Below the pieces are notes generated by a model. The model was not told where the DNA came from. It did not search any database and saw only the letters and a program-made list of their open reading frames with translations. A DNA stretch of 64,000 nt. Source: Myxococcus dinghuensis (lineage in GTDB: Bacteria; Myxococcota; Myxococcia; Myxococcales; Myxococcaceae). Positions 7,790-16,674 of this stretch are shown here, piece after piece. The DNA lies in NCBI RefSeq assembly GCF_024198235.1, contig NZ_JAKCFB010000012.1, forward strand, positions 1 to 64,000, given 5' to 3'. Every line of letters begins with the position of its first letter. The stretch's first letter is position 1. The position numbers and the translations under genes are program-made.

Positions 7790-9376
7790 ATGTGGATCGT
7801 GATGAACCCCCAGTCGTCCACGGAGCGGGCCCTGCCACTGCCCGAGGGGGTGACCACCATCGGACGCACACAGGACAACGCCGTCTGTGTCCTCCACGTC
7901 AGCCTGTCACGTCGGCATGCCCGACTGGAGCGCCAGGGACGTCAGGTGGTCCTCGTCGACCTCCGCAGCAAGAACGGCACCTTCGTCAACGACGCGAGGG
8001 TCGAGCGCCATCCGCTGCGGAGCGGGGACTCGTTCCGTTGCGGAGAGGTGTCGTTCCGGCTGATGGACACCCCCGGCGCGATGACGCCGTCCCACACGCA
8101 GGCGCTGCGGACGCGGTTCACCGACCCATCGATGGACGCGCTGCTGGGGGACCCCTCGTCCGCGACCTCCGCGTTGAAGCTGCGGCAAGCGGCCCCCGGA
8201 GAGGCACGCACGGCCGAGAAGCTCCGGGTCCTGCTGGAGGCGAGTCGGATGTTGTCGTCGCTGGGGCCCATCGACGAACTGCTGGAGCGGGTCGTCCGAC
8301 TGGTCTTCCGCATCCTCGACGTGGACCGCGTGGCGCTGCTCCTGGTGGACCCGGTCGATGGCGTCCTCCGCCCGCGGGTCGCCCGCCTTTCGACGGGGGA
8401 GGTCCCCTCGGGGGCCTTCTTCAGCCGGCAGATCATCGAATACGTCCGGACGCACAGCGTGGCGGCGCTGTTCGCGGATGCGCCGAGGGACCCCCGGCTC
8501 AACGGCGCGTCCTCGGTGGCGAACCTGTCCATCCAGACCTCCATGTGCGTGCCGCTCAAGCCACGCCAGGAGGTGCTCGGGGTGCTGTACGTGGACAACC
8601 TGCGCCAGTTCGACCGCTTCACCGACGAGGACCTGGAGTTCCTCACCGCGTTCGGGAACCAGGCGGCCGTCGCCCTCGAGAGTTCGCTGCTCTCCCAGCG
8701 CCTGGCCGACGAGGCCGTGCTGAGGAATGCCTATCGGCGGTTCTTTCCGGCGCCCGTCATCCAGCGCCTCGAGACCGCGCGCGGGGCCTCGCTCGAGCGA
8801 CTCGAGGCGGACGTCACGGTCCTCTTCTCGGACATCAGTGGCTTCACCGCGCTCTCCTCGGCGCTGCACCCCTCGCAGGTCATGGACCTGCTCAACGAGT
8901 ACTTCCCGGTGATGGCGGAGATCGTCTTCCGGCACGAGGGGACGCTGGAGAAGTACATCGGGGATGCGCTGATGGCCGTCTGGGGCGCGCCATTCCCGCA
9001 GCCCGACGACGCGGACCGCGCGTTGCGCGCGGCGGTGGAGATGCAGCATGCGCAGGCGCGGCTGAACGAGCGCTGGGGCGCGGAGGGCAAACCCCAGGTC
9101 CAGATCCACATCGGACTCAACACCGGACGGGTCGTCGCGGGGAACATCGGCTCCGAGCACTACCTCCAGTACGCCACCATCGGCGATGCGACCAACGTCG
9201 CCAGCCGCATCTGCTCGGCGGCGGCGGGCGGGGAGATCTACCTCTCCGAGAGCACGGCCCAGCGGTGCCAGGAGCGGTCATGGCCGTTGGTCGCGCTTGC
9301 CCCCATCCAGGTCAAGGGCAAGCGCGAGCCACTGCGGGTCCGGCGGGTGGACTGGCGTGACGCCCCACTGGAGTAG
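7790..9376 (+). CDS. FHA-GAF-class III adenylate/guanylate cyclase
   Basis: This 528-aa cytoplasmic signalling enzyme starts at an ATG preceded by GGGAGG at ideal spacing. Domains in order: an FHA phosphothreonine-binding domain (about 10-92, with IGRTQDN, SLSRRHARL and SKNGTFVND), a GAF sensory domain (about 145-300) and a class III nucleotidyl cyclase catalytic domain (about 338-520). The catalytic domain keeps both metal aspartates (LFSDISGFT D348; IGDALMAVWG D392), the lysine before the second motif (EKYIG K388), the base-recognition aspartate (TIGDATNV D466) and the transition-state arginine (ASR R473). It should therefore be active and probably make cAMP from ATP. FHA input suggests coupling to Ser/Thr kinases, which are abundant in myxobacteria. 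It stands alone, convergent with the M23 peptidase gene. Confidence 0.9.
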   Translation: MWIVMNPQSSTERALPLPEGVTTIGRTQDNAVCVLHVSLSRRHARLERQGRQVVLVDLRSKNGTFVNDARVERHPLRSGDSFRCGEVSFRLMDTPGAMTPSHTQALRTRFTDPSMDALLGDPSSATSALKLRQAAPGEARTAEKLRVLLEASRMLSSLGPIDELLERVVRLVFRILDVDRVALLLVDPVDGVLRPRVARLSTGEVPSGAFFSRQIIEYVRTHSVAALFADAPRDPRLNGASSVANLSIQTSMCVPLKPRQEVLGVLYVDNLRQFDRFTDEDLEFLTAFGNQAAVALESSLLSQRLADEAVLRNAYRRFFPAPVIQRLETARGASLERLEADVTVLFSDISGFTALSSALHPSQVMDLLNEYFPVMAEIVFRHEGTLEKYIGDALMAVWGAPFPQPDDADRALRAAVEMQHAQARLNERWGAEGKPQVQIHIGLNTGRVVAGNIGSEHYLQYATIGDATNVASRICSAAAGGEIYLSESTAQRCQERSWPLVALAPIQVKGKREPLRVRRVDWRDAPLE

Positions 9377-9459
9377 TCCCCGTCTCGAACGGACAGCTCC
9401 CTGCCTCAGGGGGCCCGCCCGTGGATGGATACGAAGACCCTCGGAGTCGCGGTCATCCC

Positions 9460-10161
9460 CTAATAGGACGGCCAGAGGGCTTCGATGGTGACGGGGCTGC
9501 TGCCGTAGCCGTCCAGCGACAGGGGCTGGGCGGTGGCGATGGCCTCGTGCGTCTCGAAGAGGTCCGCCGAGACGTCCGTGGACCGGGCCTGGGTGCCGGA
9601 CGCGCTCTGTGTCTTCGGCGCGTCGCGCGTCACCTCGCGCGAGGAGCCCTGCAGGGCCTTCAGCGGGTCGATGGCGTTGTTGAAGTTGTAGCCACCCTTC
9701 GCGCTCTTCCAGAGCTCGATGTGTACGTGGTCACTGCCGCTCTTCCAGTCCGTCACGCGGCCCACCGTGTCCCCCGCCTTGACCTTGTCGCCGACCTTGA
9801 GGTTGGCCGGGTCCACGTGCCGGAACGTCCACACCTTGCCGTCCTTGCCCTGGACCTTCACGGTGCCGCCGAAGATCTGCCCGCTGTTGCCCTTGGACTT
9901 CTTCACCTCGATGATCTTGCCGTCCTGGGGCGCTCGGACCTTCGAGCCCGCCTTCGCGAACCAGTCCAGGGCGCCGTGGCGTTTGACGCCCTTGCCGTCC
10001 GGCATCCCCTCCCGGTCGGGGGCGTTGAAGGAGGGGTTCTTCTTCGGCAGCGGCTGGTCGAGCGGCGACACCAGCTTGGAGGGCTTGCTCTTCGAGGCGC
10101 CCGACTGCGTGGCGTGTGTCGACTTCGTGCTCTGGCTGCTGTTCGGCTTGGAAACCTTCAT
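9460..10161 (-). CDS. Leaderless M23 (LytM-type) peptidase-domain protein
   Basis: This 233-aa protein has a Ser/Lys/Thr-rich, probably disordered N-terminus (1-35) in place of a signal peptide, then a LytM-type metallopeptidase domain (about 45-170). Zinc ligands are visible: H62 and D66 in RHGALDW, H115 in WTFRHVD, and H145/H147 in DHVHIEL. The family cuts peptidoglycan cross-bridges or stem peptides. A conserved KVRAPQDGKI beta-hairpin precedes the central H115 segment. The C-terminal 60 residues are unrecognised. It lies 75 bp downstream of another large leaderless protein on the same strand, probably in one operon. Lack of a leader means it either acts inside the cell or leaves by lysis or a non-Sec route, such as a contractile injection system. 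The latter is inference. Confidence 0.8.
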   Translation of the reverse strand: MKVSKPNSSQSTKSTHATQSGASKSKPSKLVSPLDQPLPKKNPSFNAPDREGMPDGKGVKRHGALDWFAKAGSKVRAPQDGKIIEVKKSKGNSGQIFGGTVKVQGKDGKVWTFRHVDPANLKVGDKVKAGDTVGRVTDWKSGSDHVHIELWKSAKGGYNFNNAIDPLKALQGSSREVTRDAPKTQSASGTQARSTDVSADLFETHEAIATAQPLSLDGYGSSPVTIEALWPSY

Positions 10162-10236
10162 GGTGGATTCTCTCGGTCGGTGGCCACAGGGGCCACGGTT
10201 GGGGACGGAAGGGGTTGACGTCGCGGGGGCGGGCGC

Positions 10237-11883
10237 TCAGGCGTGGAGCTGCTGCTGGAGCCAGGCGGGGAAGCTGCTGAACTGCGCGGCGAGCTCGTCG
10301 CCCGTCAGGTTCCGCTTCTCCTTGAAGAACACGTCGCTCAGGGAGCCCTCGATGGAGGCGCCGCCGCTGGCGCGCCCCGCGTCCAGGGACAGCTTCCCGG
10401 TGAAGCCGGCCGTCGCCGCGAGCTCGCCCTCCACGGTGATGGGCACCTTCCCCAGCTTCTTCGCCAGCGGCCCGAAGTCCCCGTTGGCCAGGGCCTCGCG
10501 CGCCTGGGGGTCCGCCAGCGCGGCGGCGACGTCCACGGTCTTCCCCGTGAGCTTCAGCTTGCCGGACACGCCGGTGTCGCCCTTGAGGCTGGCCTCCGTC
10601 TGCGTGCCTTCCGGCGTGGCCAGGCCCACGCCGCTCTTGCCGGAGACGCCCACCTCGGCGGAGAGCGTGGAGTCCACGAGGTCGACCTCGAGCCCTGCGT
10701 CGCGGCCCTGCAGCGCCGCCGCCAGGTCCAGCTTCCCGTCCACCTCGAACTTGCTCTGCATGGCGAGCTTGATGGAGCCCTTGCCCTCGACCTCCTTCGT
10801 GAAGGCGGCGCCGCTTCCCACGGAACCCTTGCCCTCGAGCTGCCCGGACTGCTCCACGGTGATGGTGGGCTTCTTGCCGTTCTTGCCCAGCTCGATGTCG
10901 ACCTTCGTCTCGAGCTGTCCCTTCAGCTCGCCCGCGAGGGGGACGTTGGGCAGTGGCAGGTCCCCCGCGAGCTTCCCGGCCAGGGTGCCCTTCACCGAGA
11001 AGCCCTTCAGGTTGTCGCCGAGGAACTTCTGCGCGTCCGTGCCGACGAACGAGTCCAGCTTCCGGCTGGTGTCACCCGCCTTGTCGAAGAACTTGCCGAT
11101 GCTGTCGGCCCCCACCGCCTTGGCGGTGCCCGCCAGGAAGCCGGAGACCTTGTCACCGACCTTGGCGCCGGCATCCACGGCGTAGCTCGCCGCGACGCCC
11201 AGCGCGGACTCGTTGCCGGCGGCCGCGATGATGCCCAGGCCGCGCAGGGCGTCCTCCTTGGACTTGAACTCGAACTTCGGGGAGACGCCGACCCCGAGCT
11301 CCGCGGAGCCCTCCACGGGGCCCTTCACGCTCGGCTCGGCGGTGAGCTTCCCCTCGTTGAGGGCGGTGACTTCATAGGTGCCGTTGGGCCCCCGCTTCAC
11401 CTCGACCTCACTGGCAATCTCGCCGCCGGCCTTGACCGGCGCGCCGCCCGCCTGGACCTTGCCGTTGGCGCTCAGCTTGAGCTTCACGCTGTCGCCCTCG
11501 GAGTTGAGGGCCACGTCCAGGGCCTCGCCGAGCCGGCCCTGCTTCGCCAGGTCTTGGGCCTGCTTCTGCTTCGACTGGGCGCCACCGAGCGTGGAGGGGG
11601 CTCCGCTGCCCTGCACGGTGCCGTGGGCCGTGGCGGTGTTCCGGGCCCCCGGGTTGAGCTCGACCGGCGACTTCTTCGGTGCGCCCGCGTAGGTGTCCCG
11701 GGCCCCCTCGTCGCGCTGGGCTTGCGCCAGGTTGTTTCGAGCCGCCTCCTCCGCCGTGCGCTTGGCCTCGGCCGCGAGCCGCGCCGCTTCCGCCTTCTGC
11801 CGGGCCTCCTCCGCGCGGCGCTGTGCCTCCGCGGGGTCCACTTTTGCCGCTCCAGAACGACCGACCGTTGTCTCCGTGCCCAT
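10237..11883 (-). CDS. Large leaderless Gly-rich repetitive protein of unknown function
   Basis: This 548-aa protein uses the ATG at 11883, preceded by AAGAGGAGAG; the longer frame to 12018 is not protein-like. Residues 15-60 are an Ala/Glu/Arg coiled coil (AEAQRRAEEARQKAEAARLA). A flexible linker with TAHGTVQGSGAPSTLGG follows. The bulk (about 130-530) is a long array of alternating beta-strand-like segments rich in Gly/Lys/Val (VKLKLSANGKVQAGG, GKLTAEPSVKG, GQLEGKGSVG), which suggests a beta-helix or elongated beta-solenoid. A helical interruption lies at about 205-300. No signal peptide, transmembrane segment or catalytic motif is seen. It precedes the M23 gene in the same direction. A structural, adhesive or carrier role is possible, but no function can be assigned. 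Confidence 0.7.
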   Translation of the reverse strand: MGTETTVGRSGAAKVDPAEAQRRAEEARQKAEAARLAAEAKRTAEEAARNNLAQAQRDEGARDTYAGAPKKSPVELNPGARNTATAHGTVQGSGAPSTLGGAQSKQKQAQDLAKQGRLGEALDVALNSEGDSVKLKLSANGKVQAGGAPVKAGGEIASEVEVKRGPNGTYEVTALNEGKLTAEPSVKGPVEGSAELGVGVSPKFEFKSKEDALRGLGIIAAAGNESALGVAASYAVDAGAKVGDKVSGFLAGTAKAVGADSIGKFFDKAGDTSRKLDSFVGTDAQKFLGDNLKGFSVKGTLAGKLAGDLPLPNVPLAGELKGQLETKVDIELGKNGKKPTITVEQSGQLEGKGSVGSGAAFTKEVEGKGSIKLAMQSKFEVDGKLDLAAALQGRDAGLEVDLVDSTLSAEVGVSGKSGVGLATPEGTQTEASLKGDTGVSGKLKLTGKTVDVAAALADPQAREALANGDFGPLAKKLGKVPITVEGELAATAGFTGKLSLDAGRASGGASIEGSLSDVFFKEKRNLTGDELAAQFSSFPAWLQQQLHA

Positions 11884-11949
11884 GCGTCTCTCCTCTTGCC
11901 GGGAATGCCTCGTGTCAGGACCGAGGCAGGTGCGATGCCGTTGACTGGA

Positions 11950-12011
11950 GGCGCGAACACGAAGTGGCTCCGAGGCGCGGTACGTCCACCTCGGGTCGCT
12001 TCGTGCTCGCC
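11950..12011. terminator. Long imperfect hairpin
   Basis: The arms GGCG, CACGAAG and CCGAGG (11950-11975) pair with CCTCGG, CTTCGTG and CGCC (11989-12011), with small bulges. It lies between the orphan gene ending at 12146 and the Gly-rich protein gene starting at 11883, both leftward. It could terminate the first transcript or form a 5' leader structure of the second. No T-run follows in either direction. Confidence 0.35.
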
Positions 12012-12145
12012 CCTGCAATCGAGGAGAAAGAGGGCGGAGGACGACCGGCGTCCCAGAAAAGTTTGGGGGGCCCTCGCCCGGGCTCAGGATGCTCCGATAT
12101 AGGCCGCGAGCTCGTCAGGCTGGCGCCCACGCAGAGGCGCAAGGT

Positions 12146-13042
12146 TCAACGGTGGGCCTGGCTTCTCATGACGGATTCAATCTTCAGATGCTTCTGTAGT
12201 AATGCAATCGGGTTGGGCTTGATCGAAATGTCATGCGGCATCCACTCAGACGGCTGGTTCTTTCCGAGCTTCTTGACGACCGAAAGAAGCTTCTTGGATT
12301 GCTTCTGATAGAGTTCCGCCAGGAATTTCTCGACTTCTTTCGGAGTGGGCGGAGGCGCAAGGAATGCTTCTGGATACATCCTTCCGAGAAACAGCTCCTG
12401 CTCTCTGACGACGGGTGCTGAATCCTCGAATTGAAATTCGAGTCGCTGGATCGCCTTGATGTCGAAGGAAAACAGCCTTCCTGCGCGAGCGGATATCTGG
12501 TCGCAGTAGAGAAGTGCCTTCCAGCCGTTTGCCTCTGCCGATGCCCAGACGGCCATCTGCGACTTGGCGATCTTCAGGAAATCGTGTTCGATCCAATGGG
12601 GTAGGGTATCGGGCCTGATATCTGGGGTCAGGGCGCGCAAGAACCTCAACCGGAACGCGCTGGGATCCGAGTAGATGTCATCCGCTTCGAAATTCTTCTG
12701 GACCGTTTCGATTGGCGCCAGGGGAAGCAACAGGTGCGGCTCGAAGAAATCCCAGTAGACCTTGTCGTGGATGGGAATCTCGATGGGGGCGTCGCACTTG
12801 TAGTCGACCAAGACCACCCAGTCGATTTGCGGAGTGCTGATGAGCTTCCCGGGTCTTCGATAAACGTTGGTTTCCAAGACTTCGAATGGAGTGCCGTGGG
12901 ATTGGAGTATCAATCCCTTGAATCCCTCATTTTGAAGGGCATGGCCGATCGTTCCTTCCGCGAAGACGCCCGCTGGAACGCTCTCGAAATCTCCAAGATA
13001 CTCCCTGAGTGCTTTCTCGCTCATGACGACATCAGAGACCAT
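12146..13042 (-). CDS. Orphan protein of lower GC content
   Basis: This 298-aa soluble protein is not recognised. The start MVSDVVMSEKALREYL was chosen because a GGGGAGC ribosome binding site precedes it; an ATG six codons further in is also possible. It has no signal peptide or transmembrane helix. Segments such as LISTPQIDWVVLVDYKCDAP and HWIEHDFLKIAKSQMAVWAS suggest a mixed alpha/beta fold. The C-terminal 60 residues are Lys-rich and helical (EKFLAELYQKQSKKLLSVVK). Base composition is visibly more AT-rich than every neighbour, with third positions often A or T, so the gene was probably acquired horizontally. Nothing nearby suggests a function. Confidence 0.65.
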   Translation of the reverse strand: MVSDVVMSEKALREYLGDFESVPAGVFAEGTIGHALQNEGFKGLILQSHGTPFEVLETNVYRRPGKLISTPQIDWVVLVDYKCDAPIEIPIHDKVYWDFFEPHLLLPLAPIETVQKNFEADDIYSDPSAFRLRFLRALTPDIRPDTLPHWIEHDFLKIAKSQMAVWASAEANGWKALLYCDQISARAGRLFSFDIKAIQRLEFQFEDSAPVVREQELFLGRMYPEAFLAPPPTPKEVEKFLAELYQKQSKKLLSVVKKLGKNQPSEWMPHDISIKPNPIALLQKHLKIESVMRSQAHR

Positions 13043-13626
13043 GATGGCTTGCTCCCCGCTGTGGGCGGCGCTGGGTTGATGCTGCTCTCTTCGGCTCTGC
13101 GTCAGGAGGTGCGGGCATGCTCTGCTTCCGTGGACACCAGGGAAGAGGCAGGTACGGTGTCCGGCATGGTGCGCATCTCGACGCAGCGGCCGAGTTTGGG
13201 GCGGCACACCGGGGACGGGCTTGGACCGCCTGGGCTTCTCTCCCACGACGTGCCAGGCCCGTTCGTCACCGCGTGCCCACGACCAGCCGCTACGAGCCGC
13301 TCGGGTCGGTTCGTGAACATCAAGCCGGCAATCGAGGTCACGTGCACGGTCGTAGGTCCTTCGCCCATGTCAAGCCGCAGAGCGCGGCTCTCTTTGGGGA
13401 CGTACACGCGATACCATGCGAGGGAAATGGTTGGAAGTAACCGTCTGGTCAAGGACGTGACGGCGCGCTTGAGGGCAGACGCCGACCGTGCTCGGCGTGC
13501 GCGGCGACGGTGGGAGGGGGCGGGGAGCGGCGACCAGGTGCTGGAAGGCATACGGGGCTGCGTGCCCCAGCAGCGCCTGGACATACTCGACGGCGACGGT
13601 AGGCGGGACTGGCGCCGATGGGGCAT
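13043..13626. other. Intergenic region without a supported gene
   Basis: This gap of almost 600 bp lies upstream of the low-GC orphan and downstream of the rox-like gene. Short frames exist on both strands. One minus-strand stretch (about 13290-13440, including LAWYRVYVPKESRALRLDMG) looks protein-like but has no convincing start or domain, and may be a gene remnant. I assign nothing further. Confidence 0.4.
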
Positions 13627-13664
13627 GCCGGAGCGTGGCGAGCGAGTCCCCGCCACGCTCCGGC
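13627..13664 (-). terminator. Intrinsic-type terminator after the rox-like gene
   Basis: A perfect 14-bp inverted repeat (GCCGGAGCGTGGCG and CGCCACGCTCCGGC) with a 10-nt loop lies 6 bp past the stop of the di-heme cytochrome gene. It has no strong T-run, as is common in high-GC genomes. Confidence 0.8.
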
Positions 13665-13670
13665 GAAGGC

Positions 13671-15602
13671 TCACAACGTCTTCATGTACTCGATCAGCGC
13701 GGTGCGCTCCGCATCGGTCAGCACGTCGGTGAACGTGTGGCCCGAGTTCGACTGGCTGAACATCCGGGTGTTGTAGATCTTGCGATCCTCGATGTCCGAG
13801 TTCGAGAAACTCGGGGCGATGATGCTGCCGAGGAGGTTCCAGGCGAGCGCGCCGTTGCCGTACAGCAGGGACAGCCCGCTCTCGATGAGCGGCGTCTCGT
13901 TCGGATCCCACGGGTTGCAGTGGTTGAACGGAGAGAAGGTCAGGTAGCTGCACGGAATCGTGTCGTACTTCCACCCGACCTTGGTCTGGTCATACGCCTT
14001 CGCGAGCTCGGTCTCGAATCCCATCACGACGCCGAACCTCGGCGACTTCGACTTGCGACGCCAGATCCGCGGGCGGTCCGACGACTTGAGCAGGGTCCAG
14101 AGGTCGGGCACCGAGCCGTTGTGGAAGTAGGGGGCGGACGCCCAGACACCGTAGAGCGGCTGCGCGAGATAGCCGATCATGTTGTACTTGTCGGCGCACC
14201 CATTCTGGCCCTCGTACCCGAAGAAGCTGTTCTTGAACTGGGTCTCGATGGCGCCATCGTTGGCAAGCAGTCGGGCGTCGTCGGTGTCGACGACCTCGAT
14301 CGGAGTCACGTTGGCCGCGATGCCCTCGAGCGTGGGATTGGCGAGGAAGTTCGGATCGTTCACGTAGCGGGCCGCGTAGGCTCCATGGCAGCTCGCGCAC
14401 GAGCCGTTGCCGGCCTGCTGCGGCTTCACGACCGGGTTGTTGCGGTTCGTTGCCCACAGATCGAGCGTGTGGAACAGGATCGACCCTTGCTCCGCGAGCG
14501 CCGTGTTGACCGGCAGAGGATAGGCCGGCGACTTCAGGCCGAGCATCCAGGTGTTCGCCTGGTACTCGTTGTCGAGGATCCAGTCGTAGCCTTCCCCGTA
14601 GTTCGGCAATGCGGCGCCCGGCATGTACCAGGAGAGCTCGATGCGGGTGGCGTCGCTGCTCATCCCGGCGTCGAAGAACTTCGCCGGCCGGTGCCCGAGG
14701 TTCCACCAGTTCGGCGGGTCTTCCGTGCCGGTCGAGCCGGCCGCCCAGATCTCCGGATTGAGGAAGACGCCGGGGATGGACCCGTCGGGGTCGAAGATCG
14801 TGAGCAGGGCGAAGAGCTGGAAGTTGGTGATGTTGCCCGTGCCGCGGATGCGGTTCAGGGAGGCGATCGTGAAGGCGGGGTTGAGGCCTCCGAGCTCGCT
14901 CAAGAACAGGGTCACGTCGGTGAGGCCGTTGGTTCCGTGCAACGGCCCCAGGCCCGCGCCGTCGCTCGCCTGGCCAATCTGGCCGCTGTGACAGACCGAA
15001 CACGTGACGCCGATCTGTCCGCTCCACGAGCCGTCGGCGTTGCGTGTCTGGGTCAGCGCCATGGGCAGTTGGCCGGAGCCCCCGTTCGTGCGGTTCGGAT
15101 CCTCGAACGGGAGGGGATACGGATTGCGTTGCGGGCTGAGCGGGCTGCCGTAGCGCTCGGCGACGAGGGTGTCGAAGTCGGAAGGGCGGAACGGCAGGCC
15201 CCACCTCAGCCACAGCGCGTTGTACTGGGACGCCGGCATCGACCAGAGGCTCCAGGCGGAATGGCCGCTGAACTCCCAGCCGGCGTCGGGACTTCCGTTT
15301 CCACCGATCAGCCGCCCTCCAGCCGCGCTGTTCGACCGCAGCTCACCACACGTCAGCGGAACCCGGTTCATGCATGAGTGCCACCCCACGTTGAAGACGA
15401 CGTTCTTGTTCGACGTCGGCGTCACGAGTGATCGTGGATCGGGCGGAAGGAGCGTCGCATCGGACTTGCCCGTACAGAACTCGAACCAGTAGTGACCACC
15501 ACGTTTGCTGCCGAGCAGGTCCGATTGCGCTGCTGCCGGTGTGATGCCGGCGCTCACGAAACACATCGCGACGAGAACGCTTCGAGTCAGACGTGCCGCC
15601 AT
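13671..15602 (-). CDS. RoxA/RoxB-like di-heme c-type cytochrome (rubber oxygenase-like)
   Basis: This 643-aa exported protein has a Sec signal peptide (1-26, cleavage near TPAAAQ-S). Two c-type heme sites are present: CSVCH (201-205) and CASCH (402-406). The spacing of about 200 residues and the overall length match RoxA/RoxB of rubber-degrading bacteria, distant relatives of the di-heme peroxidase/MauG superfamily. Those secreted enzymes cleave cis-1,4-polyisoprene oxidatively. The family-typical segment after the first heme (GPLHGTNGLTDVTLFL) is clear. I cannot verify the distal aromatic residues that separate RoxA from RoxB without an alignment. The gene is single, ends in a strong terminator and is transcribed away from a TetR gene across palindromic operators. 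A related oxygenase with another polyene substrate remains possible. Confidence 0.82.
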   Translation of the reverse strand: MAARLTRSVLVAMCFVSAGITPAAAQSDLLGSKRGGHYWFEFCTGKSDATLLPPDPRSLVTPTSNKNVVFNVGWHSCMNRVPLTCGELRSNSAAGGRLIGGNGSPDAGWEFSGHSAWSLWSMPASQYNALWLRWGLPFRPSDFDTLVAERYGSPLSPQRNPYPLPFEDPNRTNGGSGQLPMALTQTRNADGSWSGQIGVTCSVCHSGQIGQASDGAGLGPLHGTNGLTDVTLFLSELGGLNPAFTIASLNRIRGTGNITNFQLFALLTIFDPDGSIPGVFLNPEIWAAGSTGTEDPPNWWNLGHRPAKFFDAGMSSDATRIELSWYMPGAALPNYGEGYDWILDNEYQANTWMLGLKSPAYPLPVNTALAEQGSILFHTLDLWATNRNNPVVKPQQAGNGSCASCHGAYAARYVNDPNFLANPTLEGIAANVTPIEVVDTDDARLLANDGAIETQFKNSFFGYEGQNGCADKYNMIGYLAQPLYGVWASAPYFHNGSVPDLWTLLKSSDRPRIWRRKSKSPRFGVVMGFETELAKAYDQTKVGWKYDTIPCSYLTFSPFNHCNPWDPNETPLIESGLSLLYGNGALAWNLLGSIIAPSFSNSDIEDRKIYNTRMFSQSNSGHTFTDVLTDAERTALIEYMKTL

Positions 15603-15735
15603 GACGTCCCTCCTCCTGACGTACTTGGGGTCGGTCGGATGGGGCCTCGGTCCGACCGGGTAGGCGTGTGCTCGGAGACGTCAGTTTCCGAGTCACACGG
15701 GGGGATGAGCCCCTTTCCCGCGTTCCCCGAAAAGG

Positions 15736-15777
15736 GACATTTGTCGCTAAAGTGCCGTAGGCGACATTTGTCGCCTA
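15736..15777. promoter_or_regulatory. Twin palindromic operator, probable TetR binding sites
   Basis: A perfect 20-bp palindrome, TAGGCGACATTTGTCGCCTA (15758-15777), is accompanied by a second imperfect copy with the same GACATTTGTC core (15736-15745). The two centres are 27 bp apart. They lie about 135-175 bp upstream of the rox-like start codon and on the same intergenic stretch as the rightward TetR gene. This is the expected position for repression of the oxygenase, and possibly of the regulator itself. Confidence 0.7.
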
Positions 15778-15805
15778 ACGGTCACTGACGAAATCCAGGG
15801 GTGGG

Positions 15806-15997
15806 GTGGCGCTGGCGAGGGCCGGGTCCAAGGACCGACTCGGCCGCTACCGCTGGGTTGTCGAGCGGACCCTGGCCTGGAAGAACCGGCTCCGCGGACT
15901 TCGAGTCCTCGACGAACGCAGGGACGATGTCCACTTCGGCTTTCGCGTCCTCGGTTGCCGCATCATGCTGCCGCGTCGGCTCTGTCCCGACGTTTGT
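15806..15997 (+). pseudogene. IS5-family transposase, C-terminal remnant
   Basis: In frame from 15806 the translation reads KDRLGRYRWVVERTLAWKNR followed by LRGLRVLDERRDDVHFGFRVLGCRIM. This is the conserved C-terminal signature of IS5-group DDE transposases (RWVVERT..W.....L...ER..D.H..F...GC). The N-terminal catalytic part is missing, no inverted repeat is evident, and the frame runs into the TetR gene. It marks an old insertion between the operators and the regulator gene. Confidence 0.75.
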
Positions 15998-16008
15998 TGG
16001 AGCCCGCA

Positions 16009-16674
16009 ATGGAGTCGAGCACCATGGCCAACGATGCGCGTCAATCCGCCCCCAACCCCGATTTCGTGGCGCGCAAGCCGCAGCAGCAGCGCGCCAAGGT
16101 CCGGGTCGATGCCGTGCTCCAGGCGGCGGAGGAACTGCTGCTCGAATCAGGGCTTTCGGCCTTCTCGATCCCGACGCTGGCGGAACGTCTCGAGTACCCT
16201 CGATCGACGATCTACAAGTTCTTTCCGACCCCCCAAGCCCTGCTCAACGAGCTCGCGGAGCGCCAACTCGGGGCGCTGGAGGCGCACCTGACGAGCTATG
16301 CCCAAAGCCTCGCGGGGGCCAGGGACTGGCAGGAGCTGATCACGCGCATGGTCCATGCGGCGGCGGATTTCTACCGCACGCATCCGGCGGCGCAGGCCGT
16401 CCTGCTGACCGGGCCGGTCTCGGATGTGAGCTTTCGCGCGCTCGAATCCACGATCGCGCGCCTGGGCACGCTCACGCGCGGCCTGCTCGCGACGCGCGGC
16501 GTCGACATCCCGCGGGGGGCGCCGGACATCGCGGCGCTGGCGGTGGAGTTCGGCACCGCGAGCCTCCGTACGTCCTTCTACCTTCATGGCCGCATGACGA
16601 ACGAGTACACCCAGGCCGCGGCGGACGTGATGACCTCATTCCTGGCCATGCGGCTGGGATTGCGGCTGCGCTGA
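16009..16674 (+). CDS. TetR/AcrR-family transcriptional regulator
   Basis: This 221-aa regulator starts at the ATG at 16009 (MESSTMANDARQ), with TTGGAGC upstream; the ATG at 16024 is an alternative. The N-terminal helix-turn-helix is typical: RAKVRVDAVLQAAEELLLES, then FSIPTLAERLEYPRSTIYKF with the F-P-T turn before LLNELAERQL. The C-terminal ligand-binding helices include the segment FYRTHPAAQAVLLTGPVSD. TetR proteins repress by binding palindromes and release on ligand binding. The palindromes about 230 bp upstream are the obvious candidate operators and the divergent rubber oxygenase-like gene the likely target. The inducer could be an isoprenoid oligomer, which is speculation. Confidence 0.85.
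   Translation: MESSTMANDARQSAPNPDFVARKPQQQRAKVRVDAVLQAAEELLLESGLSAFSIPTLAERLEYPRSTIYKFFPTPQALLNELAERQLGALEAHLTSYAQSLAGARDWQELITRMVHAAADFYRTHPAAQAVLLTGPVSDVSFRALESTIARLGTLTRGLLATRGVDIPRGAPDIAALAVEFGTASLRTSFYLHGRMTNEYTQAAADVMTSFLAMRLGLRLR

Noticed and set aside
13102..13974. Minus-strand frame of 290 codons
   Set aside because: It overlaps the rox-like gene end and the terminator hairpin. Only a short stretch looks protein-like, so it is at most a remnant.
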